A stretch of DNA of 11,295 nucleotides from Parafilimonas sp. (lineage in GTDB: Bacteria; Bacteroidota; Bacteroidia; Chitinophagales; Chitinophagaceae), in the NCBI GenBank assembly GCA_025927795.1, contig JAICKT010000125.1:1-11295 (forward strand). Direction: 5' to 3'. Of this stretch, positions 1-7,756 are shown piece by piece. The notes beneath the pieces are model-generated. The model saw nothing but the letters and a program-made list of their open reading frames with translations, did not search any database and was not told the origin of the DNA. The translations under genes and the position numbers were made by a program. Within the stretch, counting starts at the first letter, position 1; each line of letters begins with the position of its first letter.

Positions 1-2490
1 AGCATTTATGCCGGCGGCTTATTTACCCAGGTAAATGGAACCACTGCACGAGGCCTGTTAGCAAAGTTTAATTTAAGCGGCTCTCTTGACGCTACATGGA
101 ATCCAAATGCATCTGGTGGTGGTGGCACAGTAGAACAACTTGCTATGTCCGGAACCAGCATTCTTGCAGGCGGCAGTTTTACAACTGTTGGCGGAACAAC
201 GAGAAACTATTTAGCTAAACTAAATAATACTAATGGTGCTGCAAGTAATTGGGCTACTGCAAACAGTTATGTTTTCACGGTGTATGTTGATGGAACTACA
301 TGCTATGCCGGTGGCTACTTTACACAACTTACTTCTGCTGGCGGATCAGCAACAGCGCGTAATTATTTAGGCGCAATTACTATTTCAAATGGAGCTATTG
401 GCGCTTATAATCCAAATCCCAATAGTTATGTTTATTCAATAAACAAAGTGGGAAGTAATTTATATCTTGGCGGTCAGTTTACGCAAATAAATGGAACAGC
501 CCGTACTTATTTAGCATCAACAAATGCTTCAGGTACATTGCAGTCGTGGAATCCTTCTGCCAACAGTACGGTTAATAAAATAAATGTAGATGCATCAAAT
601 AATATAATTGTTGGAGGAAGTTTTAGCGGTTTCCAGGATGTTACCCGCACTTATGCATCTATTATAAAATATACTACTCAGGTACTTGCTAATTGGTCGC
701 CCGTTTTAAATAATGTTGTTTATGATGTTACCTACAACGCAAACAAAATTTTTATCGGTGGATCATTTACTACCGTTAATGGCTCTGCAAGAAGCGGAGT
801 AGCTGCGTTTAGTTTGACAGGTGCTTTGCAAGGCACTAACCTTAATCTTACAAAAGGCGGCTCATCTAATGTTGGTGTATATAGTTTATTTGCTACAACA
901 AATAATATTTATGTAGGAGGTGATTTTGATAAAGCAGGAGCAAATGTTAGAAATGATTTTGTTGAAGCAAATATTTCATCTGGTGCAGGTACTATACTTG
1001 CTACAAACCCTAATCTGGATAATATAGTTTATGCAATTAATGTACAGGGCTCCACGATTGCTTATGGTGGTAATTTTAGATTTAGCAATTTTGTTGACAG
1101 AAGTTATCTCGCATCTTTCCGTATATCAACAGGAAGTATAACAAACTGGAATCCTTTACCTGATTCATACGTTTTTGATATTGCCGTTAACTATAGTAAG
1201 ATTTTTGTTGTAGGCCAGTTTGATAATGTAAATGCAGCTTCACATCCGGGAGCAGCGGCTTTTAATTTAAGTAATGGCGCACTCACAACATGGAATCCGC
1301 TACTATCAAGAGCGGGTCAGGGTATTTATGCTGACCTTAATTCTGTTTTAGCTGATTCGAATTATGTTTATCTCGGTGGCAATTTTGACCAGGCTAAGGG
1401 TACTTCCAGAAATAATGCAGCCATTGTTAGTGCCTCAAATGCAGCACTGCAAAATTGGAATGCCGGACCAAACAGCATTGTTCGGGCAATGGCACTTAAC
1501 GGAAATAGTTTATTTATTGGTGGTGATTTTACTTTTTGCAAGGGTGCAGCCAGAAGTTATATAGCTAAGATTGATTCAGCAACAGGCTTAGTAAATACAT
1601 CATGGAATCCTGGCGCTAATAGTTATGTTTATGCGATTACAGGTAATGGTTCTAATATTTATGTTGGTGGTATTTTTACGCAGCTTGCCGGCATAACAAG
1701 AACAGCCCTTGGTGCAGTCAGCTCTTCTACCGGAACGGCAACGTCATTTGATCCGGTTATTCAATCAAATGGTAGTACAGGTTCAGTTTACACACTGGCA
1801 TTTGATGCATCAAATGTCCTGTACGTTGGCGGTTCATTCAATACTGCAAAAGGTTCTGCGCGTAATAATCTCGCAGCTTACACAATATCCGGTTCAGGAA
1901 CATTAAAATCTTGGAATCCTAATGCAAACAATGCAGTATATACTTTGGCTGTTGCAGGAACTAAGATATATGCTGGTGGTTCTTTTACAACTTTAAACGG
2001 AGGTACAACCAGAAATTATCTTGCATGTGTAAACAATACTAGTGGAACTATCACAACCTTTAATCCAAACATGAACAGCTATGTACGTGGTTTATCAGTT
2101 AGTGGAAATAATACATTGTATGTTGGTGGACAGTTTACCACAGTAAATGGTGGCACTTCCCGCAGCTATACAGCAGCGTACGATGCAACAACCGGCTCAC
2201 TAAAAAGCTGGAATCCTGTACCGAACAATGCTGTGTATGGCATGGCGGCACAAACAGATACTGTTTATTTAGGTGGATATTTTACAACAGTAAACGGAAG
2301 CAGTTATAACCGCCTTGCAGCAGTTAGAGGCAGCGCGGGCACTGCTAATTTTTCATCATTTAATCCAAACGTAAATAATCTTGTTTACAATGAGTTTATT
2401 TCTGAAAAAACACTGCTTGCCGGCGGATACTTTTCAACGGTAGGTGGGTTTTACAGAAATGGTTTTGCTGTATTTAAACTACCGGGTAAT
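1..2490 (+). repeat. 17 tandem ~150-nt coding repeats
   Basis: Units begin at about 1, 154, 295, 454, 598, 742, 901, 1051, 1195, 1360, 1504, 1651, 1813, 1960, 2107, 2257 and 2407. Lengths run from 141 to 165 nt and are always multiples of three. The most constant part is the GGxF turn and the WNPN turn about 30 residues later. The DNA is much more diverged than the protein pattern, so this is an old array under protein-level selection and not a recent slippage product. Unit 9 is degenerate (VVGQF in place of GGxF), and unit 17 lacks the WNPN end and runs into the linker before the sorting domain. Confidence 0.85.
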
Positions 2491-2808
2491 AATTCACTTA
2501 CTTCAACAGATGATAATAATGTAATCGCTGAAAACGCTGTAACAAAACAATTAGAAAGCAAAGCATTTACTATTTATCCGAATCCTGCATCACAAAATGC
2601 AAACATAAAATTTGCAAATGCGCTTAATGGTAAATTGGTTGTTACAATTACAGATATGAATGGCAATAAAGTTTTACAAAAAGAGTTAAATAATAATTAT
2701 TCAAATTTTATAAAACTTGATGTAAACAAACTGAAAAGCGGCAGCTATATTATTTCTGTAAACAGTGATAATTTTAATGGAAAGCAATCTTTAATTATTG
2801 CGAAATAG
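1..2808 (+). CDS. Large secreted GG-x-F repeat protein with T9SS type A sorting domain (5' end outside window)
   Basis: The frame is open from the first base, so the gene starts upstream; the ATG at 145 is inside a repeat and is not a start. The 935 visible residues consist of 17 tandem repeats with the pattern [IV]Y[VA]GGxFTTVNG, then an R-N-x-L-A stretch, then a G-x-L-x-x-WNPN end. This resembles the delta-60 (DUF5122) and beta-propeller-like repeat proteins of Bacteroidetes. After a short linker, the last 80 or so residues (from about nt 2560) form a Por secretion tail: the YPNPAS start, the TDMNGNKVL core and the LKSGSYIISV end are all visible. In this family the tail sends the protein through the outer membrane by the type IX system and is then cleaved, so a cell-surface or secreted location is expected. 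Adhesion or ligand binding is possible, but no catalytic motif is visible and the true function is unknown. A signal peptide would lie upstream. Confidence 0.9.
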   Translation, partial: SIYAGGLFTQVNGTTARGLLAKFNLSGSLDATWNPNASGGGGTVEQLAMSGTSILAGGSFTTVGGTTRNYLAKLNNTNGAASNWATANSYVFTVYVDGTTCYAGGYFTQLTSAGGSATARNYLGAITISNGAIGAYNPNPNSYVYSINKVGSNLYLGGQFTQINGTARTYLASTNASGTLQSWNPSANSTVNKINVDASNNIIVGGSFSGFQDVTRTYASIIKYTTQVLANWSPVLNNVVYDVTYNANKIFIGGSFTTVNGSARSGVAAFSLTGALQGTNLNLTKGGSSNVGVYSLFATTNNIYVGGDFDKAGANVRNDFVEANISSGAGTILATNPNLDNIVYAINVQGSTIAYGGNFRFSNFVDRSYLASFRISTGSITNWNPLPDSYVFDIAVNYSKIFVVGQFDNVNAASHPGAAAFNLSNGALTTWNPLLSRAGQGIYADLNSVLADSNYVYLGGNFDQAKGTSRNNAAIVSASNAALQNWNAGPNSIVRAMALNGNSLFIGGDFTFCKGAARSYIAKIDSATGLVNTSWNPGANSYVYAITGNGSNIYVGGIFTQLAGITRTALGAVSSSTGTATSFDPVIQSNGSTGSVYTLAFDASNVLYVGGSFNTAKGSARNNLAAYTISGSGTLKSWNPNANNAVYTLAVAGTKIYAGGSFTTLNGGTTRNYLACVNNTSGTITTFNPNMNSYVRGLSVSGNNTLYVGGQFTTVNGGTSRSYTAAYDATTGSLKSWNPVPNNAVYGMAAQTDTVYLGGYFTTVNGSSYNRLAAVRGSAGTANFSSFNPNVNNLVYNEFISEKTLLAGGYFSTVGGFYRNGFAVFKLPGNNSLTSTDDNNVIAENAVTKQLESKAFTIYPNPASQNANIKFANALNGKLVVTITDMNGNKVLQKELNNNYSNFIKLDVNKLKSGSYIISVNSDNFNGKQSLIIAK

Positions 2809-2829
2809 ATTAACCTGATTAATAAAACT

Positions 2830-2865
2830 AAAGGATTGGATAGCTAATTATTCAATCCTTTTTTT
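2830..2865. terminator. Hairpin terminator between convergent genes
   Basis: AAAGGATTG (2830-2838) pairs with CAATCCTTT (2853-2861). A G-T and an A-T pair extend the stem to 11 bp around a loop of about 10 nt. A T-run (2859-2865) follows on the plus strand, which fits a Rho-independent terminator for the repeat protein. Read leftward, the same stem is followed by a weaker T-rich stretch, so it may also end the opposing operon. The right arm and the T-run overlap the stop codon and last lysine codons of the P-loop kinase. Confidence 0.7.
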
Positions 2866-3391
2866 CTTTAATAAAATTGATGATTTTTTCAATGATTGGA
2901 TTGTAGCCATTAGTTGTATCAACATACAGTGTTGAAGCTTCAATATTAACCGGCTTATAAATATCAATTAGTTTCTCGCCTTGTTCATCCCCATGAAATG
3001 TTCTTCTATCAGGATTATTTAAAAGCCTTTCATTAAACCTGGTTGTGGTTATTTCAGAATTTGTTTCGCATATTATAATTCTAACATCAGCTTTATCTAT
3101 AAATCCTAAAAGTTTAGGCTGCCATAATTTATGCTGAAATGCTGCTTCAATAATTATGGATATTCGTTTTGAAATTAATAAATCTATAGTTTGAAAAAAT
3201 GTATCATAAATATATAAAGCTACTGAAGTGTTTGGGTGATTATGCGAAATGCCTGTTGTATTTATATAACCTTCTTTAAGCTCATCCCTTGAAACAACAG
3301 GGCATTTAATTTCTTTTGAAATAATATGTGCCAAAGTGGTTTTTCCTGATGCAGGTCTTCCCGTAACTACTATTAGCAAAGGTTTGTTCAT
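2852..3391 (-). CDS. AAA_33-type P-loop kinase / ATP-binding protein
   Basis: A 179-residue protein that fits the small P-loop kinase group (AAA_33, related to zeta toxins, polynucleotide kinases and chloramphenicol phosphotransferase). The Walker A loop GRPASGKTT is at residues 11-19. A SRDELKEG segment (34-41) sits where this group has its catalytic or acceptor-binding Asp. A hydrophobic strand ending IIIEAAF (79-85) is the likely second core strand, and an Arg-containing lid (TTRF, NERLLNNPDRR) is at about 116-130. The substrate cannot be read from the sequence. The frame can be extended one codon to a GTG at 3394, but the ATG at 3391 directly after it is the better start. It lies 19 bp after the MFS gene and is the last gene of the leftward group. 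There is no antitoxin-like partner, so a zeta-toxin role is unlikely. Confidence 0.8.
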   Translation of the reverse strand: MNKPLLIVVTGRPASGKTTLAHIISKEIKCPVVSRDELKEGYINTTGISHNHPNTSVALYIYDTFFQTIDLLISKRISIIIEAAFQHKLWQPKLLGFIDKADVRIIICETNSEITTTRFNERLLNNPDRRTFHGDEQGEKLIDIYKPVNIEASTLYVDTTNGYNPIIEKIINFIKEKKD

Positions 3392-3410
3392 CACTAAAAA
3401 TTAATCATGA

Positions 3411-4664
3411 TCAATATTCCATTTTTCTTAATGATGGTGCTTTTATCCATGTTGTAATTACAACGGCAATTGTCATACATCCGCCAAAAACAACAGAAGG
3501 TACAACGCCTAATAATTTTGCAGCAACGCCACTTTCAAACTGCCCCAATTCATTGCTTGAATTAATGAACATTGAATTTACACTCATCACTCTTCCACGC
3601 ATATTATCCGGCGTTTTTAATTGCATGATCGTACCACGCACAACAACGCTTATTCCATCAAGCATACCACTTACCAGCAAAGCAATAAACGAAAGCAGAA
3701 ATAATTTTGATAACCCAAAACAAATGATGCAAATGCCAAACCCAAACACAGCAATTAATAATTTATAGCCTTGTTTTCGTTTTAGCGGAAATGCAGTTAA
3801 TAAAATAACACTGCAAATTGCACCCAGGTCTGATGCGCCATTTAAGAAACCAAAACCTTCTGCACCAACCTTTAAAATATCTCTTGCATACACAGGAACC
3901 ATAGCAACGGCGCCACCAAATAAAACGGCAAATAAATCAAGCGATAACGCACCGAGAATTTCTTTTGTTTTAAAAACAAAATGCAAACCTTCTTTTACAC
4001 TGTCCCATGTTTTCTTTTCAGAAGTTTTATTTAAAGGTGGCTTAGATTTTATGTTAGTGAGAACAACAAATGCAATTATCATTAAACAAACAATAACTGT
4101 AAACGTTCCTGTATTGCCTAACCCTGCAATTAATAATCCACCAATTGCATGACCGCTTACAGATGCAGATAAATAGGAAGCCTGGTTCCATGTAGTTGCG
4201 TTCTGTAATAATTTTTTTGGAACAACCTGTGCAAGCACAACATTAAAAACCGGACCTGTAAATGCACGAACAATTCCTGTACAAAAAACAACAACATAAA
4301 TGCAAACAGTTAATGTATTGCTTGAAAAAATTTGTGCTGAATTTTTTGTAGAAAGCAATAACAACGTTAATGCGGCAATAAAATATAAACTGATGCCACG
4401 AATTAATAATCTTCTTTTATCACTTAAATCAATTACATGACCGGCATATAAAGCAAGAGAAATAGCCGGAATGATTTCACTCAAGCCTAACAGCCCAATT
4501 GCAAATGGTGCATTGGTTAAATTATAAATCCACCAGCCGAGTAGTGTGGTCATCATGCGCAGCGCCATTACAAAACAAAACCTGCCAATAACAAGATTGC
4601 GGAATTCAGGAATCTTTACTGAGTCAAAAGAACCTAACGAGCGAGGATTGATTTGAGTGCTCAT
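3411..4664 (-). CDS. MFS transporter, EntS/MFS_3-like
   Basis: A 417-residue integral membrane protein with about 12 hydrophobic segments in two halves. They are separated by a hydrophilic loop around residues 205-225 (KSKPP through KKTWDS). The N-terminal half carries a motif-A-like loop GHVIDLSDKRRLL (75-87) after the second segment. The C-terminal half has the TPDNMRGRVMSVNSMF stretch (351-366), which is typical of the EntS/MFS_3 group of presumed exporters. The substrate is unknown; siderophore or drug export is known for relatives but is not shown here. The start ATG is supported by an AAGAGG Shine-Dalgarno sequence. It lies 45 bp downstream of the deoxynucleoside kinase and 19 bp upstream of the P-loop kinase, probably on one transcript. 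Confidence 0.88.
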   Translation of the reverse strand: MSTQINPRSLGSFDSVKIPEFRNLVIGRFCFVMALRMMTTLLGWWIYNLTNAPFAIGLLGLSEIIPAISLALYAGHVIDLSDKRRLLIRGISLYFIAALTLLLLSTKNSAQIFSSNTLTVCIYVVVFCTGIVRAFTGPVFNVVLAQVVPKKLLQNATTWNQASYLSASVSGHAIGGLLIAGLGNTGTFTVIVCLMIIAFVVLTNIKSKPPLNKTSEKKTWDSVKEGLHFVFKTKEILGALSLDLFAVLFGGAVAMVPVYARDILKVGAEGFGFLNGASDLGAICSVILLTAFPLKRKQGYKLLIAVFGFGICIICFGLSKLFLLSFIALLVSGMLDGISVVVRGTIMQLKTPDNMRGRVMSVNSMFINSSNELGQFESGVAAKLLGVVPSVVFGGCMTIAVVITTWIKAPSLRKMEY

Positions 4665-4672
4665 ATTTATTT

Positions 4673-4678
4673 CCTCTT
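4673..4678 (-). promoter_or_regulatory. Shine-Dalgarno of the MFS gene
   Basis: Read on the minus strand, AAGAGG lies 8 nt before the ATG at 4664. This is a good match to the anti-SD sequence and is notable because the other genes in the window have weak or no SD, as is usual in Bacteroidetes. It supports the chosen start. Confidence 0.6.
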
Positions 4679-4709
4679 AATCTTAATAATCCTGCAAATC
4701 ATGGTTCTG

Positions 4710-5339
4710 TTATAATGAGAAATAATGTTGCCCCGATTCAATATCATTTTTTAATGCATTCACTACAACATCTAAATGTTGTTCGTTGCCAAGAAAATCT
4801 GCATCAACCGCATCAATAAAAATTGTTTTTACATTATGCTGTTTAATATAACTCGTATATGTTTCCTGAATATTGAATAAATATTCATCTGGAATATTTT
4901 GCTCATAAGAACGGTTACGTTTTTTAATATTTTTTTGCAATTTTTGAACCGGCGAATGCAGGTAAATCATAATGTCGGGAAACACAAGTTGCTGGCTCAT
5001 GATATCAAACAATTTTTGATACAACCTGAATTCATCTTCACTCAAATTAATTTTTGCGAACAACAAACATTTTGTAAAAACATAATCAGAAACAGTAACG
5101 CTTTGAAATAAGTCTGTTTTATTCATCATATCTTTTAACTGTTTGTAACGCTCTGCCATAAAAAATAATTCAAGCGGAAAAGCATTTTGTTTCGGGTTCT
5201 CATAAAACTTTGGCAGAAAAGGGTTATCGGCAAATTGTTCAAGAATTAATCGTGCATTTAATTTTTTTGCAAGCAGATGAGCAAGTGTGGTTTTTCCCGC
5301 GCCGATGTTACCTTCTATCGCTATGTAATGGTATTGCAT
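4710..5339 (-). CDS. Deoxynucleoside kinase (dNK/dCK-dGK family)
   Basis: A 209-residue cytoplasmic enzyme that should phosphorylate deoxynucleosides to dNMPs in the salvage pathway, using ATP. The Walker A loop GNIGAGKTT is at residues 10-18. The EQFADNPFL segment (34-42) supplies the acidic residue of the substrate site, and FFMAERYKQL (59-68) matches the family's substrate-site helix. SDYVF (84-88) is at the place of the DRS motif, and the Arg-rich lid KKRNRSYE is at 139-146. The length is normal for bacterial members. The Arg usually seen after the Asp of the DRS motif is Tyr here (Y86). Which deoxynucleoside is preferred cannot be read. It starts 23 bp after the folK stop, pointing to co-transcription; the pair joins folate synthesis with nucleotide salvage. 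Confidence 0.9.
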   Translation of the reverse strand: MQYHYIAIEGNIGAGKTTLAHLLAKKLNARLILEQFADNPFLPKFYENPKQNAFPLELFFMAERYKQLKDMMNKTDLFQSVTVSDYVFTKCLLFAKINLSEDEFRLYQKLFDIMSQQLVFPDIMIYLHSPVQKLQKNIKKRNRSYEQNIPDEYLFNIQETYTSYIKQHNVKTIFIDAVDADFLGNEQHLDVVVNALKNDIESGQHYFSL

Positions 5340-5362
5340 TGCCTCAAAATTAAAAGAGCCAC

Positions 5363-5854
5363 TTAGTTATTATTTGAAATTTTATACACAGGCAAATCAT
5401 CCTTACATTCAGCCAGTAATTCTTTTATTGCTTTGTATAAAACCGGGTGAATTACATTTGGTGCAATTTCGGCAAGCGGCGTTAATGCAAATCTTCTTTC
5501 TGCCAAACGCGGATGCGGAATTGTTATAAGCGATGAATTAAGAACAATATCATTCATCAATAAAATATCAATATCAATTATGCGCGGACCCATTTTTACA
5601 ACACGTTTTCTGCCCATTGTTTTTTCTACAGAAAGTAATTTCCGCATTAATTTTTCTGCTGATAATTCTGTTTCCAGTTGTAAAGCCTGGTTATAAAAAT
5701 CAGGTTGCTCCGTAAAACCCCATGCTGCTGTTTTATAAACGGATGAAGACCGGATAATATGCCCGCAATTTTTTTCAATTAATTTATAAGCCCGCTGAAG
5801 ATTTTGTAAACGATTGCCCAAATTGCCACCTGTAAGCAGAAAAGCCGTATTCAT
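5363..5854 (-). CDS. folK: 6-hydroxymethyl-7,8-dihydropterin pyrophosphokinase (HPPK)
   Basis: FolK transfers pyrophosphate from ATP to 6-hydroxymethyl-7,8-dihydropterin, the step before dihydropteroate synthase in folate synthesis. The 163-residue protein has the expected layout: an N-terminal FLLTGGNLGNR strand-loop (5-15), the SSVYKTAAWGFTEQPDFYNQ pterin-binding region (37-56), and the HPPK signature KMGPRIIDIDILL (87-99) with the two Mg2+-binding Asp residues D94 and D96. IPHPRLAERRFALTPLAEI (112-130) follows. The open frame extends upstream to a TTG at 5878. The ATG at 5854 is chosen because FolK proteins begin a few residues before the first strand, and MNTAFLLTGGN fits this. It is the first gene of the leftward group, divergent from sppA. 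Confidence 0.95.
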   Translation of the reverse strand: MNTAFLLTGGNLGNRLQNLQRAYKLIEKNCGHIIRSSSVYKTAAWGFTEQPDFYNQALQLETELSAEKLMRKLLSVEKTMGRKRVVKMGPRIIDIDILLMNDIVLNSSLITIPHPRLAERRFALTPLAEIAPNVIHPVLYKAIKELLAECKDDLPVYKISNNN

Positions 5855-5990
5855 ATATTGAAAGAATAACTGGCTCAAATATCTTTAATTTTGGCAGCTA
5901 TCAGATTAATAATTATAATAGATTTCTAAATTGATGACTCTTCAGTTTATTAAACCAAACGCAGTTCATCATTAATCACAAAAGAGAAAA
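5855..5990. promoter_or_regulatory. Divergent folK / sppA control region
   Basis: These 136 bp separate the two divergent starts and must hold both promoters. On the plus strand TAATTTTG (5886-5893) is a full match to the Bacteroidetes -7 box TAnnTTTG, but no good TTTG lies 19-21 nt before it. TTTTGG (5889-5894) followed after 19 nt by TATAAT (5914-5919) is an alternative. No full -7 match is visible toward folK. AAAGAGAAAA just before the sppA ATG is at best a weak SD. No operator or riboswitch is recognised. Confidence 0.35.
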
Positions 5991-7751
5991 ATGAAAAGCT
6001 TTTTGAAGATTTTTTTAGCAACGCTGGTTGCATTAATTGTTTTTGGAATCGGAATTTTTTTCGCGCTTTCAATTATAATCAGCAATGCAACTTCACCCGG
6101 GAAAACCAATATTGGCTCAAATGGTGTTCTTGTTTTAGATCTTAATCAATCTTTTAAAGAGCAAAAGAAAAGCGATGTACTGAATTCTATTTTTGATAAT
6201 CCCTCATCAGATATTCCGGGTTTATATGATGTGGTAAGAATGATTCATTATGCAAAATCAGATTCATCAATAAAAGGCATTTATATAAAAGCGAATGATA
6301 ATGAAAATGGTTTTGCATCAAGCGAAGAATTGCGGCAGGCATTGGTTGATTTTAAGAAGAGTAACAAGTTTATAATTGCTTATGGTAACGTTGTTTCAGA
6401 GCAGGCATATTATATTTCAACAGTTGCGGATAAAATATATTGCAACCCTGCAGGCGGCGTTGAATGGGACGGTTTTTCAGTGAATCTTCTTTTTATGAAA
6501 GGCTTGCTTGATAAGCTTGAAATTGATCCGCAGATTTTTTATGCAGGAAAATTTAAAAGTGCAACCGAACCATTACGTGTTTCGCAAATGACAGATGCAA
6601 ATCGTTTACAAACCACAGTTTGGCTGAATGATTTATATAACAATTTATTGTTACGCACTTCAGCAGCGAGAAATATTGATACAGCAACTTTACATCAGCT
6701 TGCAAATACAGGTGCAATTCAAACAGCAAACGATGCTTTAAAATATGGATTGGTTGATGGATTGAAATATGATGATGAAGTAAAAAATGAATTGCTTAAA
6801 CGATTGCATAAATCAGAGAAAGATGAAATTAATTGGGTTTCGTTTGGCAAGTATGCAAAGGCTGCAGACTTTCATCGCAATGGTAATGGCGGAAAGATTG
6901 ATATAATTTATGCTCAGGGTGATATTGTAGATGGGAAAGGTGATAAAGATGAGATTGGCAGCGATGATTATGTAAAGCTTATACGCAAAGCAAGATTGGA
7001 TGATGATGTAAAAGCAATTGTGTTTCGTGTAAATTCCCCCGGCGGAAGTTCTATGGCGAGTGAAGCAATATGGAGAGAGGTTATGTTGGCTAAACAAAAA
7101 AAACCTGTTATTGTAAGTATGGGTGATTATGCAGCATCGGGTGGTTATTATATTTCATGTGCAGCAGATTCAATTTTTGCTGATGAGACAACTATTACAG
7201 GTTCTATTGGCGTATTCAGCATTCTGCCTGACATGCAAAAATTCTTTAACGATAAATTAGGAATCACTTTTGATGGTGTTAAAACAGCACCGTATGCAGA
7301 TATGGGTTCTGTAAGTCGTCCGTTAACGCAACCGGAAAAAAGTTTTATACAAGCTTCAATTGATACTATTTATAACAAGTTTAAAACACGTGTTGCTGAT
7401 GGCAGAAAAAAAGATATTGTTTATATTGACAGTATTGCACAAGGCAGGGTTTGGACAGGAAAAAGAGGAATTGGTGTTGGCATAGTTGATCGCACCGGTA
7501 CTTTACAAGACGCAGTAAACTGTGCAGCACGCATGGCAAAAATTTCTGATTACAGAACAAGAGAATATCCAGAACAAAAAACATGGTTGGAAGAATTAAC
7601 TGATCAATCTTATTCAGCACAATCAAATCAGAAAGCTTTGATAAAGGAAATTGGTGTTGACCAATATAATTTATTGCAGGAAGTAAAACAGCTTAAGCAA
7701 ATTAGCGGAATACCGCAAAGCAGGTTGCCGTTTACGATTGGGTTTCATTGA
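5991..7751 (+). CDS. sppA: Signal peptide peptidase SppA, 67K type
   Basis: A 586-residue membrane-anchored serine protease of family S49 that degrades cleaved signal peptides and other membrane peptides. One N-terminal membrane segment (about 7-30) anchors it; the rest should face the periplasm. It has the two S49 domains of the long form. The N-terminal domain carries FYAGKFKSATEPL (183-195), with K189 in the place of the general-base Lys of E. coli SppA. The C-terminal domain carries NSPGGSSMASE (348-358) and DYAASGGYYISC (379-390), with S383 as the nucleophile. Both catalytic residues are therefore present and the length is close to the E. coli protein. It is divergent from folK and converges with parE, with only 5 bp between the stop codons. 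Confidence 0.95.
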   Translation: MKSFLKIFLATLVALIVFGIGIFFALSIIISNATSPGKTNIGSNGVLVLDLNQSFKEQKKSDVLNSIFDNPSSDIPGLYDVVRMIHYAKSDSSIKGIYIKANDNENGFASSEELRQALVDFKKSNKFIIAYGNVVSEQAYYISTVADKIYCNPAGGVEWDGFSVNLLFMKGLLDKLEIDPQIFYAGKFKSATEPLRVSQMTDANRLQTTVWLNDLYNNLLLRTSAARNIDTATLHQLANTGAIQTANDALKYGLVDGLKYDDEVKNELLKRLHKSEKDEINWVSFGKYAKAADFHRNGNGGKIDIIYAQGDIVDGKGDKDEIGSDDYVKLIRKARLDDDVKAIVFRVNSPGGSSMASEAIWREVMLAKQKKPVIVSMGDYAASGGYYISCAADSIFADETTITGSIGVFSILPDMQKFFNDKLGITFDGVKTAPYADMGSVSRPLTQPEKSFIQASIDTIYNKFKTRVADGRKKDIVYIDSIAQGRVWTGKRGIGVGIVDRTGTLQDAVNCAARMAKISDYRTREYPEQKTWLEELTDQSYSAQSNQKALIKEIGVDQYNLLQEVKQLKQISGIPQSRLPFTIGFH

Positions 7752-7756
7752 TGCAA

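Noticed and set aside
1364..1906. Two plus-strand frames of about 65 codons inside the repeat protein
   Set aside because: Out-of-frame reads of the same repeats. Their similarity to each other reflects the repeat DNA, not a second gene.
1..2490. CRISPR array or recent satellite repeat
   Set aside because: Units are long, diverged at DNA level, in frame and conserved as protein; no short identical repeats with spacers are present.
2852..3391. Zeta-type toxin of a TA system
   Set aside because: The P-loop kinase resembles this superfamily, but no small antitoxin gene is adjacent; the neighbour is an MFS transporter.
5855..5878. TTG-started N-terminal extension of FolK
   Set aside because: FolK proteins start just before the first strand, and the internal ATG at 5854 gives exactly that.
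6813..7097. 94-codon minus-strand open frame inside sppA
   Set aside because: Antisense to well-supported S49 coding sequence; composition is that of a shadow frame.
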